A stretch of 34,289 nucleotides of DNA from JAPLJQ01 sp037143735. Lineage in GTDB: Bacteria; Desulfobacterota; Syntrophia; Syntrophales; UBA2185. Both the position numbers and the translations under genes were made by a program. Positions 23,895 to 31,224 of the stretch are shown piece after piece. Location of the stretch: positions 1 through 34,289 of the forward strand of contig JBAWYD010000009.1 of assembly GCA_037143735.1 (NCBI GenBank), given 5' to 3'. Position 1 is the first letter of the stretch, and every line of letters starts with the position of its first letter. The notes below the pieces were generated by a model that did not search any database, was not told where the DNA came from, and saw only the letters and a program-made list of their open reading frames with translations.

Positions 23895-23960
23895 AAAATA
23901 ATAATAGCTCCAAAAGCCATTAAAACTGATGCTTCCATGATTGTTTGGTCTGTCCATCAT
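23862..23960 (-). CDS. Leader peptide of the aromatic operon
   Basis: A 32-codon frame begins ATGATG at 23960 and ends TAA at 23862. Its residues 12-25 read SFNGFWSYYYFPWV, so 8 of the 12 residues at 13-24 are Phe, Trp or Tyr, including three Tyr in a row. GAAGG lies seven bases before the first ATG. The aromatic run sits just upstream of and across the first attenuator arm, and the stop codon lies just beyond the antiterminator arm: the geometry of pheA/trp-type ribosome-mediated attenuation. Because Phe, Trp and Tyr codons are mixed, shortage of any of the three should raise expression. It is too short to be noticed by most gene callers. Confidence 0.9.
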   Translation of the reverse strand: MMDRPNNHGSISFNGFWSYYYFPWVCPLLLRN

Positions 23961-23992
23961 AAAAAAACCTTCAACTCATTTGTTGGTGCGAC

Positions 23993-24021
23993 ATAAAAAC
24001 AGAACTTCCGACCATTGTCAA
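23993..24021 (-). promoter_or_regulatory. Promoter of the attenuated aromatic operon
   Basis: On the minus strand TTGACA (24021-24016), a 17-base spacer, TTTTAT (23998-23993). RNA would start near 23986, 26 bases before the leader peptide. The -35 is consensus and the -10 is four of six. To its right, 24069-24080 is a perfect palindrome, TGCAATATTGCA, between the two divergent units; whether it is an operator is unknown. Confidence 0.65.
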
Positions 24022-24133
24022 GAAAAAATTTCAACAGAAAATATTTCACGATATGAGAGATTGTCTATTGCAATATTGCATCAGCGAATTTATATCTATG
24101 CTAATTATTTTCTAACACGAAAGCAAATGACCC

Positions 24134-25597
24134 ATGATGGATAATATCCTGGCAGTCGCTCAAAACCTGCGGATTCAAGATATCTTTGACATTGCAATTA
24201 TTTCCATCATGATCTCCGCCGTTTTGATCTGGTTCAAGGGCAGGGCATCCCGGTTCGTTTTCATCGGCATCAGCCTCCTGGGAATCATCTATGTCGTTGC
24301 ACGGTTTTTTCAGCTTTATCTGACCACGGTCGTTCTCCAGGGTTTCTTCGCCATTCTCCTGTTCATCCTTGTCGTCATTTTTCAGGAAGATCTCCGAAGG
24401 TTCTTTGAACGTCTCGCCATTCTGGGAAGAATCAGAAAAAAAATCGTAGTCACCTTGCCCCACAGCCAGATAGCCGAAATTATCGCCCAGTCCGTAGCGA
24501 ATTTTTCCCGCAAAGGAATCGGCGCTCTCATCGTGATCCAGGGAAACGATCCTCTTGACAGACACCTCAGCGGCGGCACGAAACTGAACGGAACGGTCAG
24601 CCAGCCTCTACTGGAGAGCATTTTCGACCCCCACTCCATCGGCCATGACGGCGCTGTCATTATTGACGGGAACACGGTCACACAATTCGGATGCCACCTG
24701 CCCCTGTCACAGAATACGGGGAAATACGGCATTCTCGGTCTCCGCCACACGGCAGCCCTTGGCCTTTCCGAGAGGTCAGACGCCCTCTGTATTGTTGTCT
24801 CGGAGGAAAAAGGAACCATCTCTGTCGCCGGAGAAGAAAATGTACGGGAAGTGGCGAATGCCTCCGCCCTGGCTGCCGTTCTTGAATCTTTCTATACCAG
24901 CAAGGCGCCTGTAAAAAAACCGGCGCCCATAGCTTTATGGTTAAAGGAAAACACGAAAGAAAAGATCATCGCCATTGTCCTTACCTGCATCCTATGGCTC
25001 ATGTTCGGATATCAGAGAGAATCTATCCGCCGTGATTTCACCATGCCTATCGAATATCTGAATGTCCCTTCCGAATGGATCATCGAAGAACCGAAAATTA
25101 CGGAAGCCAGGGTCACTTTGACAGGACCGACACAAGCGTTTCAGCTTCTGAACACGGAAACTCTGAAGATTTCCCTGAACCTGTCGCAAATTCAGGAGGG
25201 AAGACAGGAATTCGTTCTGGGAAGAGACATGATCAGAACCCCCTTTAACCTCTCCGTTGTGGCAATCAAGCCCAGCAGGATCACCATCGGCGCATCGAGG
25301 TTCATCCGTGTTTCCGTGCCCATCGACGTGATAACGGAAAACGCACCGGATCCCCGTGCAGTGGTCCAGAAGATTACAGTAATCCCGTCTTCCGTCAAGG
25401 TGCTTGTTCCGGGCAGGCTCCACAGAAGCAGGATTAAAATACAAACGGAACCTGTCAATCTGAAATCACTGTCTTCAACACAGACTTTTACGCCCAGGCT
25501 CCATTTCCCTTCGGATATTCAATTTGAAGGGGGGAAGCCGCCTTCGGTTAAGGTGGTTGTCAAGATCAGGAAAAAAACACCTTTGTTCCGTGATTAA
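24134..25597 (+). CDS. cdaA: Fused diadenylate cyclase (CdaA) and YbbR/CdaR protein
   Basis: A 487-residue fusion. Residues about 18-85 contain three membrane helices. Residues about 95-250 are the DAC (DisA_N) domain that makes c-di-AMP from ATP: DPHSIGHDGAVIIDG (DGA at 172-174), CHLPLS, LGLRHTAALGLSE and VVSEEKGTIS. Then a membrane helix (about 278-293, IIAIVLTCILWLMFG) leads into YbbR-like repeats (about 300-480), normally the separate activator CdaR encoded next to cdaA. The DGA motif is intact, but RHR reads RHT (204-206). The start has only a weak ribosome site. The next gene, corA, follows after 60 bases. Confidence 0.9.
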   Translation: MMDNILAVAQNLRIQDIFDIAIISIMISAVLIWFKGRASRFVFIGISLLGIIYVVARFFQLYLTTVVLQGFFAILLFILVVIFQEDLRRFFERLAILGRIRKKIVVTLPHSQIAEIIAQSVANFSRKGIGALIVIQGNDPLDRHLSGGTKLNGTVSQPLLESIFDPHSIGHDGAVIIDGNTVTQFGCHLPLSQNTGKYGILGLRHTAALGLSERSDALCIVVSEEKGTISVAGEENVREVANASALAAVLESFYTSKAPVKKPAPIALWLKENTKEKIIAIVLTCILWLMFGYQRESIRRDFTMPIEYLNVPSEWIIEEPKITEARVTLTGPTQAFQLLNTETLKISLNLSQIQEGRQEFVLGRDMIRTPFNLSVVAIKPSRITIGASRFIRVSVPIDVITENAPDPRAVVQKITVIPSSVKVLVPGRLHRSRIKIQTEPVNLKSLSSTQTFTPRLHFPSDIQFEGGKPPSVKVVVKIRKKTPLFRD

Positions 25598-25657
25598 ACA
25601 TGGACATGATGGTCTTGATTGAAATACAATCAGGCGGATGTAATGAGGTAGAATCCC

Positions 25658-26725
25658 ATGCCAACACGAGTTAAACGAAGATCCCGAAAGGCCGGGCTCC
25701 CACCCGGAGCCCTCATTCATGTCGGAGACAAACTGGCTGAGACAACCAAAATAACCCTTTTAGATTATGACGAATCCGGGTCACAGGAGCGTGACATCAG
25801 GACAGTATCTGAATGCCGTCCATACAAGGATCGCCTTTCTGTCACGTGGATCCATATTGACGGCCTTCATGACACGCACGTTTTGCAAGAGCTGGGAGAC
25901 ATCTTCGGATTGCACGCCCTCACCCTCGAAGACATTCTCAATACGGATCAGCGCCCGAAAATGGAGGATTTTGGCGAATATATTTATATTGTCCTCAAAA
26001 CGTTTGATCATTCCGGTGATCAGCGCAATGAGATCATACCGGAACAAATCAGTATTATTATAGGATCAGGCCTTGTGATCTCCTTTCAGGAAAAGGAGAC
26101 GGATCTTTTCAAGCCGATCAGAGATAGGATCAAGGCGGGCAAGGGTCGGTTGAGAAAGTCAGGAGCCGATTATCTTGCCTATACCCTCATTGACGCCATC
26201 GTTGATCATTATTTCGGAATTCTCGAATTGCTCGGTGAAAAAATCGAGCTTTTGGAAGAATCTCTTGTCAGGAATCCCTCGATGGAAACCTTGCAGGCCA
26301 TTCAACATTTGAAGAGGGAAATGCTCTTTTTGAGAAAGTCGGTCTGGCCTCTGAGAGAAACCATCAACAGCATTGAGCGCTCAGAATCGCCGCTGATTCA
26401 CGAAACAACGGGTATCTATTTGAAAGACATTTACGATCATACCATCCAGGTGATCGACACCATAGAAACCTTCCGGGACATGCTTTCCAGCATGCTTGAC
26501 ATATATCTTTCGAGTATCAGCAACAGACTGAACGAGGTCATGAAAGTCCTGACGATTATAGCCACCATCTTTATGCCCCTGACGTTCCTTGCCGGCGTTT
26601 ACGGCATGAATTTCAAATATATGCCGGAACTTGAATGGCCCTGGGGTTATTTTATGATATGGGGAATCATGCTTGCCATTGCCATCTCGATGATATTCTT
26701 CTTCAGAAAAAGAAAGTGGTTATAA
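25658..26725 (+). CDS. corA: CorA magnesium/cobalt channel
   Basis: A 355-residue protein. The cytosolic alpha-beta funnel includes WIHIDGLHD and DILNTDQRPKMEDF, followed by the long stalk helix. Two membrane helices close the protein, with the YGMN filter motif after IFMPLTFLAGV and a basic FFFRKRKWL end. It forms a pentameric Mg2+ channel (Co2+ or Zn2+ in some relatives). ATG 25658 follows GAGG at moderate spacing. It lies downstream of the c-di-AMP cyclase fusion and may be co-transcribed. Confidence 0.95.
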   Translation: MPTRVKRRSRKAGLPPGALIHVGDKLAETTKITLLDYDESGSQERDIRTVSECRPYKDRLSVTWIHIDGLHDTHVLQELGDIFGLHALTLEDILNTDQRPKMEDFGEYIYIVLKTFDHSGDQRNEIIPEQISIIIGSGLVISFQEKETDLFKPIRDRIKAGKGRLRKSGADYLAYTLIDAIVDHYFGILELLGEKIELLEESLVRNPSMETLQAIQHLKREMLFLRKSVWPLRETINSIERSESPLIHETTGIYLKDIYDHTIQVIDTIETFRDMLSSMLDIYLSSISNRLNEVMKVLTIIATIFMPLTFLAGVYGMNFKYMPELEWPWGYFMIWGIMLAIAISMIFFFRKRKWL

Positions 26726-26747
26726 CGACCGGAAAGGAAAATTCTGT

Positions 26748-27428
26748 ATGTCCACCATGGAACTGAAACAAGAGGGCCCCGTGTACGTCCTGACCCTGAC
26801 CAACGGCGTAAATGCAAATACTATTTCCGCGGACGTCGTCGGAGAATATCATAACATTCTGGATGACCTTGAAGCCGCGACGGACAATGCCGCCCTCATC
26901 CTGACGAGCAACGACCCGAAAAACTGGTGCAACGGCGTTGATCTGAAATGGCTGATTACCCGGCCGCCGGAATATTTCCCCGAGTATGCCGGCATCATTG
27001 ACCGGCTGCTCTTGCGGTTTGCCCTGTTGAATATGCCCACCGTGGGATGCCTCACCGGTCATGCCTACGGGGCAGGCGCCCTTCTGGCAACAACAATGGA
27101 TTTCCGGCTCATGAGGGAAGACAGGGGGTTTTTCTGTTTTCCCGAAGTGGATGTCGGAATTCCCTTCACACCGTTTATGTATGACCTCCTCCGTCTCCTG
27201 CCGGACGGTCATGCCATCAATGAACTCGTGTTAACGGGGAAACGGGTGGGAGGGAAAGAGGCCCTGGACATGAAGCTCGTTTCGGCCGTTTATCCGCCGG
27301 AAACCCTGTTTGAAAAAGCGATGGAACTCGCTACGGCCCTGGCGAAAAAAGACCGCAAGACCTACACCCATCTCAAACTTGGATTACGAAAATATTTGAC
27401 AGCATTCACGGAGGCCCGGGATTCTTGA
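26748..27428 (+). CDS. Enoyl-CoA hydratase/isomerase (crotonase) family protein
   Basis: A 226-residue protein with the crotonase fold markers: NWCNGVDLKWL and TGHAYGAGALLATTMDFRL for the oxyanion hole, FPEVDVGIPFTPFM, and LTGKRVGGKEALDM. The FPEVDVGIPF pattern, with one Glu and no second catalytic Glu in the hydratase position, resembles delta3-delta2-enoyl-CoA isomerases rather than hydratases. At 226 residues it is shorter than most hydratases (about 260). It begins 22 bases after corA with AAAGGAAA upstream. Its substrate is unknown. Confidence 0.85.
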   Translation: MSTMELKQEGPVYVLTLTNGVNANTISADVVGEYHNILDDLEAATDNAALILTSNDPKNWCNGVDLKWLITRPPEYFPEYAGIIDRLLLRFALLNMPTVGCLTGHAYGAGALLATTMDFRLMREDRGFFCFPEVDVGIPFTPFMYDLLRLLPDGHAINELVLTGKRVGGKEALDMKLVSAVYPPETLFEKAMELATALAKKDRKTYTHLKLGLRKYLTAFTEARDS

Positions 27429-27547
27429 TATCCGGGTATGATCTGGCATTCTCAACGACCGGATAGGCGAAAGTTGTTGACGACCCTTTCAGATTAATCC
27501 CGATCTTGCCCATAATGCAGGGGTGGTGACGATAAGGCTTTGAGCGG

Positions 27548-28912
27548 TCATTCTTTCGGGCCGTATTTCTTGAGTTTGTATCGAAGCATACGTTCGCTGA
27601 TGCCGAGGAGTTCGGCGGCTTTTGTCTGATGATCGCCCGCCTTTTCCATGGCATCGATGATCAGCTTGCGCTCCAGATCCTCGATGGAACCCCGGAGCAT
27701 TCCCGTTTCCCTCTTGCCTGCGCCCGTCGGAATGACCATATCTTCCGTAAAGGGTAAATCCTCACTCGAAAGGACAGAGTCCCTGGATATCACCACAGCC
27801 CGCTCAATGATGTTCTCCAGTTCCCTGACATTTCCCGGATAATCGTATTTCAGGAGAATATCTCTCGCTTCATGGGTTATACCTTTGATATTTTTGCCAT
27901 TTTCTGCAGCATAACGTTTCAGAAAATGGTCTATCAGTACGGGTATGTCTTCCCTTCTCTCTCGCAGGGGGGGAACGGATATGACCACCACTTTCAGCCG
28001 GTAATATAAATCATCGCGGAAAGTGCCTTCCCTGATTTTCGACTCCAGATTCCGGTTGGTCGCGCTGATGATCCGTACATCCGCATGGAACGTCTGATTG
28101 CCCCCCACTCGCTGGAACTCGCGCTCCTGAAGGAACCGGAGAAGTTTGACCTGCACGGAAGGAGAAACCTCGCCGATTTCATCCAGAAACAGGGTCCCTC
28201 CGTCTGCTTCTTCAAATCTGCCGATCCGCCGTGTTGAAGCGCCCGTAAAGGCGCCTTTTTCATGACCGAAGAGCTCGCTCTCAAGGAGGCTTTCCGGCAG
28301 GGCGCCGCAGTTGACCGCAATAATGGGTTTCCTCGCACGGGGACTGAGATTGTGAATCAATCTCGCAAGCAGTTCCTTCCCCGTTCCGCTTTCCCCCTGG
28401 ATCAGAACCGTGGTGCGGCTGTTTGCAACCCGTCCAGACATGTTGATCAGCCCTTCCATTTTCTGGCTTCGGAATATTATTTTGTCCGTTGTAATCCCCT
28501 TCTCGCCAAGCTCCTGGCGGAGGAGTTCGTTTTCTTTGATCAGGGTTCGTCTCTCCGAAACACGGTCAACAAGGATGAGCAGTTCCTCAAACTCGATAGG
28601 CTTGGTAATATAATCGATGGCGCCGGCCTTCATGGCGTCTACAGCTGTTTCGATGGTCCCATAGGCGGTAATAATCACCACATCTATTTCGGGATTGATG
28701 CGCTTCACTTCCTGAAGTACCTGCATGCCGTCCATGCCGGGCATTTTATAATCCAGCAGAATCATGTCGAAATGGTTTTTCAAAACGGATTGAACGGCAA
28801 TGTCGCCGTTTTTCGCCTCTGCAACCGTGTGGCCTTCCTTGATCAGAAAATCCCGGAGCGTCTCCCGTTGGGATTGGCCGTCCTCAACAACCAGGATGCT
28901 TAATTTTTTCAT
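27548..28912 (-). CDS. NtrC-family sigma-54 response regulator
   Basis: A 454-residue protein. The receiver domain (about 1-120) has phospho-acceptor Asp54 in MILLDYKMPGMDG. The AAA+ domain (about 145-370) has Walker A GESGTGKE, the sigma-54 contact loop GAFTGA, Walker B GGTLFLDEIGE, and the arginine-finger region. A C-terminal Fis-type HTH (about 410-454: TKAAELLGISERMLRYKLKK) binds enhancers. It activates sigma-54 promoters when phosphorylated by the kinase encoded 12 bases upstream. A sigma-54 promoter lies 2.1 kb away, beyond the kinase gene, and is a natural target candidate. AtoC/ZraR-like; the signal is unknown. Confidence 0.94.
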   Translation of the reverse strand: MKKLSILVVEDGQSQRETLRDFLIKEGHTVAEAKNGDIAVQSVLKNHFDMILLDYKMPGMDGMQVLQEVKRINPEIDVVIITAYGTIETAVDAMKAGAIDYITKPIEFEELLILVDRVSERRTLIKENELLRQELGEKGITTDKIIFRSQKMEGLINMSGRVANSRTTVLIQGESGTGKELLARLIHNLSPRARKPIIAVNCGALPESLLESELFGHEKGAFTGASTRRIGRFEEADGGTLFLDEIGEVSPSVQVKLLRFLQEREFQRVGGNQTFHADVRIISATNRNLESKIREGTFRDDLYYRLKVVVISVPPLRERREDIPVLIDHFLKRYAAENGKNIKGITHEARDILLKYDYPGNVRELENIIERAVVISRDSVLSSEDLPFTEDMVIPTGAGKRETGMLRGSIEDLERKLIIDAMEKAGDHQTKAAELLGISERMLRYKLKKYGPKE

Positions 28913-28924
28913 GCCCCAATTCCT

Positions 28925-30712
28925 TTATCCTTTTGCGCCTCGATCATTCATCCGATCCGATGGAAGAATAATTTCAAAGGTTGTTCCTGAACCGAGTCTG
29001 CTGAGAACACGTATTTCTCCCCCGTGACCGCGGACGATCTCGTGTGCAAGGGGAAGGCCCAGACCCAGCCCTTTTTCCTTCGTCGTATATTCGGGATTGA
29101 AGATCCTTTCCACTTCTTCAGGTGTCATGCCACAGCCCGTATCAGAGATTTTAACATTGATCCGGTCCTTCCCTGACGGTTCCACGGATATCACAATAGA
29201 ACCGCTGCCGGAAATCGATTCCATGGCATTTTTGATAAAATTGAGAAAGGCCTGCTGAAGCTTATCCACATCCATGGGAATTGTCGCCGGATTATCACTG
29301 AAACGGGTTTCCAGAGTAATCCCCTTTAATGTGGCCTCTTCACGGATGAGGTTGACAATTTTCTGCAGAACTTCCGTCACAGGGTACTCATGTAACTCGA
29401 GGCGGCGGCTTTTTGAAAATGTCAGAAATTCTTCAATAATTCCATTGAGGCGTCTGATCTCGTCACGGATAACACCGGCCAGCGCCTGAAACTCCCTGTT
29501 TTTCTCTTCATCCGCCGGAATGAACTCCCGCTTCAGTCTCTGGCTTGCCATGCTGATGGCATTCAGTGGGTTGCGAATCTCATGAGCCACACCGGCAGCA
29601 AGCTGGCCGAGGGCAGATAGCCTCTCCGCTTTTTCGAGCTGCCTTTCCATTTCGACAATCCCTGCGAGGTGTCTGTTCTGATTACGATAGAGAAGCCACA
29701 TGGACAGAAGCGTGATCAGGACGACGATGGTCATAAAAACAAATATATTTCGCCTGTTTTCCACGATAATCTTATCCATGCCCTCTCGATCCAGGCCAAG
29801 CCTGACGACACCCATGACCTGATCATCCAGATATAGAGGAGACGCTATATCCAGAAGGCTCCTCCCATGATGACTGATTTTCCGGCTGACAACCTTTCTT
29901 GAACCAGAAAAAACCCCGGACATGCCGGCGTCGCTTTTGTCCCATTTGTCAGGCAGTTTCCCCACACTTCCGAAGACCATTTCCTGCTGGTCCATCACCA
30001 CGATATACATCAGATTCTGACCCTGTGAATCCCCCAATTCTTCAATGACCTTTTCGATGGAAACTTTTGTTGCCCAATAACGTTGTCCCTCCCGGTCCAG
30101 AGCAATGATGACAGTCCCGCTTCTATCCTTGCGCTGGAGTGCAACAAAGGGAATTTTTCTGGAAACGAGTTGTCTGAGCAGTTCGATCCGGATATTCCGT
30201 CCCCCGTCCATCCCGGGAACATCCCCCCTGCCGGCGTCCGAAGGAAACGGGCGATTCTGAAAGACAAGGTCTCCCTGTTCATTGAGGACGGCAATCAGCC
30301 ATAATTTTTTTTCGAGGGCAAACCTCCTCAAATAGTCTTCGCTGAGACGATCCGCCTTCCATTGCTTATCCACCTCTACGGCGAAATTTCTCAGCTCGGC
30401 AAGAAGAAACTGCTTGGGGGAAAACGCCGTCACGGGAACAGACCCCCTTTCAACAACTGTCTGCTGAGTCTGACGCAGGCTGTTCAGATTTTCCTGCGTT
30501 AATTTCTGCACGACGCCGACAATACTCAGACCCTGGTTTTCCATAAAACTTACCAGCGTTTTATCAAGCCTTTGGAGATCCATAAGCCCCGTGATCAATA
30601 TAAGCCCGATAAAAACGGCGCAAACAATGGCTACAGAGAGGGGCTGTAAAAAGTGTCTTCCCGGTGGAGGCGATGCGCGTTGCCAGATAACCTTTTCATC
30701 CCGTCTCATCAT
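28925..30712 (-). CDS. Sensor histidine kinase, NtrB/ZraS-like
   Basis: A 595-residue protein. TM1 (about 24-44, LSVAIVCAVFIGLILITGL) and TM2 (about 320-342, NIFVFMTIVVLITLLSMWLL) enclose a roughly 275-residue periplasmic sensor that looks PAS/CACHE-like (RYWATKVSIEKV, VVRLGLDREGMDKI). The cytoplasmic part has HisKA with the phospho-His in GVAHEIRNPLNAIS, then HATPase: NFIKNAMESI (N box), ISDTGCGM (G1), GLGLGLPLAHEIVRGHGG (G2). ATGATG at 30712 follows AAAGGG. It is first in a two-gene operon with the sigma-54 regulator. The ligand cannot be inferred. Confidence 0.93.
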   Translation of the reverse strand: MMRRDEKVIWQRASPPPGRHFLQPLSVAIVCAVFIGLILITGLMDLQRLDKTLVSFMENQGLSIVGVVQKLTQENLNSLRQTQQTVVERGSVPVTAFSPKQFLLAELRNFAVEVDKQWKADRLSEDYLRRFALEKKLWLIAVLNEQGDLVFQNRPFPSDAGRGDVPGMDGGRNIRIELLRQLVSRKIPFVALQRKDRSGTVIIALDREGQRYWATKVSIEKVIEELGDSQGQNLMYIVVMDQQEMVFGSVGKLPDKWDKSDAGMSGVFSGSRKVVSRKISHHGRSLLDIASPLYLDDQVMGVVRLGLDREGMDKIIVENRRNIFVFMTIVVLITLLSMWLLYRNQNRHLAGIVEMERQLEKAERLSALGQLAAGVAHEIRNPLNAISMASQRLKREFIPADEEKNREFQALAGVIRDEIRRLNGIIEEFLTFSKSRRLELHEYPVTEVLQKIVNLIREEATLKGITLETRFSDNPATIPMDVDKLQQAFLNFIKNAMESISGSGSIVISVEPSGKDRINVKISDTGCGMTPEEVERIFNPEYTTKEKGLGLGLPLAHEIVRGHGGEIRVLSRLGSGTTFEIILPSDRMNDRGAKG

Positions 30713-30780
30713 ATTGACCCTTTAACTTTCATGCCCGATAAAGATGAGTGTTTACAGAGAAATGCCTGTATGAGGCGGTC

Positions 30781-30808
30781 ATCATATGTCATCATAATTA
30801 AAAGTCAA
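30781..30808 (-). promoter_or_regulatory. Sigma-70-type promoter for the kinase/regulator operon
   Basis: On the minus strand TTGACT (30808-30803), a 16-base spacer, TATGAT (30786-30781). RNA would start near 30774, about 60 bases before the kinase start. No sigma-54 motif is seen on this strand, so the pair is probably not strictly autoregulated through sigma-54. Confidence 0.55.
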
Positions 30809-30859
30809 CGATTTCTTTTCCGACCCGTACCAGAGGTATGAAGGATAAAACCGGCCATC

Positions 30860-30947
30860 CGACAATTTTGTCGAATTTAAACAATAAGTGTCATATTTTT
30901 AAATGGTTGTTATTACACGGCATTTCACAAGCACTGTTTCAGGAAAC
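30860..30947. promoter_or_regulatory. Candidate enhancer sites upstream of the sigma-54 promoter
   Basis: Two dyads lie 100-215 bases before the predicted sigma-54 transcription start: CGACAA-TT-TTGTCG (30860-30873) and GTTTC-AG-GAAAC (30936-30947). NtrC-type activators bind palindromes at this range. Which one, if either, is bound by the adjacent regulator is inference. Confidence 0.35.
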
Positions 30948-31049
30948 GACATTCTTTGCCCCCTTTTTTTAATTTTTCAGCCATGATCTTTCGGAGACTT
31001 ATGGTAATAATCCTTTAAGTTAAAGCGGTTATATGCCGTCTCTCATGCC

Positions 31050-31065
31050 TGGCACAGGACGTGCA
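31050..31065 (+). promoter_or_regulatory. Sigma-54 (RpoN) promoter
   Basis: TGGCAC, five bases, then GTGCA: the -24 GG is at 31051-31052 and the -12 GC at 31063-31064, exactly the spacing of the TGGCACG-N4-TTGC consensus, with two mismatches outside the invariant GG/GC. It points rightward, into a region with no ORF but with a strong terminator 105 bases further on. Confidence 0.7.
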
Positions 31066-31075
31066 ATCATCCTTT

Positions 31076-31197
31076 GGCAAAAGACAAATAATCGGTTAAT
31101 ACGGGCATGGTTAACCGATAAGAAATCCAAAACTTATACGAGATCAACGTAGCAACCCCTCCTGAACACGGGGAGACTTCAAGTCTCCCCTTTTTTT
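31076..31197 (+). ncRNA. Candidate sigma-54-dependent small RNA, about 120 nt
   Basis: The unit runs from the predicted start of the sigma-54 promoter to an intrinsic terminator. It contains a perfect 9-bp hairpin near the 5' end (ATCGGTTAA 31091-31099, 11-base loop, TTAACCGAT 31111-31119). A mostly unstructured stretch follows, containing CCCCTCCT (31156-31163), complementary to ribosome-binding sequences. The terminator hairpin closes it. No start codon opens a frame of more than a few codons. The sequence is not recognised as a known RNA family. The adjacent operon encodes a sigma-54 activator, the plausible regulator. The rest of the gap 30713-31224 shows only the promoter elements listed. 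Confidence 0.65.
31170..31197 (+). terminator. Intrinsic terminator of the candidate small RNA
   Basis: GGGGAGACT (31170-31178), loop TCA, AGTCTCCCC (31182-31190), T7 (31191-31197). The stem is a perfect 9 bp. The T run exists on the plus strand only, so it does not serve the rarA gene that ends at 31225 on the minus strand. Confidence 0.93.
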
Positions 31198-31224
31198 ATT
31201 CTCCAATATTTGCAGGGAAGGGAA

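Noticed and set aside
27429..27654. A minus-strand frame running from the 27.4-kb gap into the regulator gene
   Set aside because: It overlaps the regulator's 3' end in another frame, and the part in the gap is not recognised as any protein.
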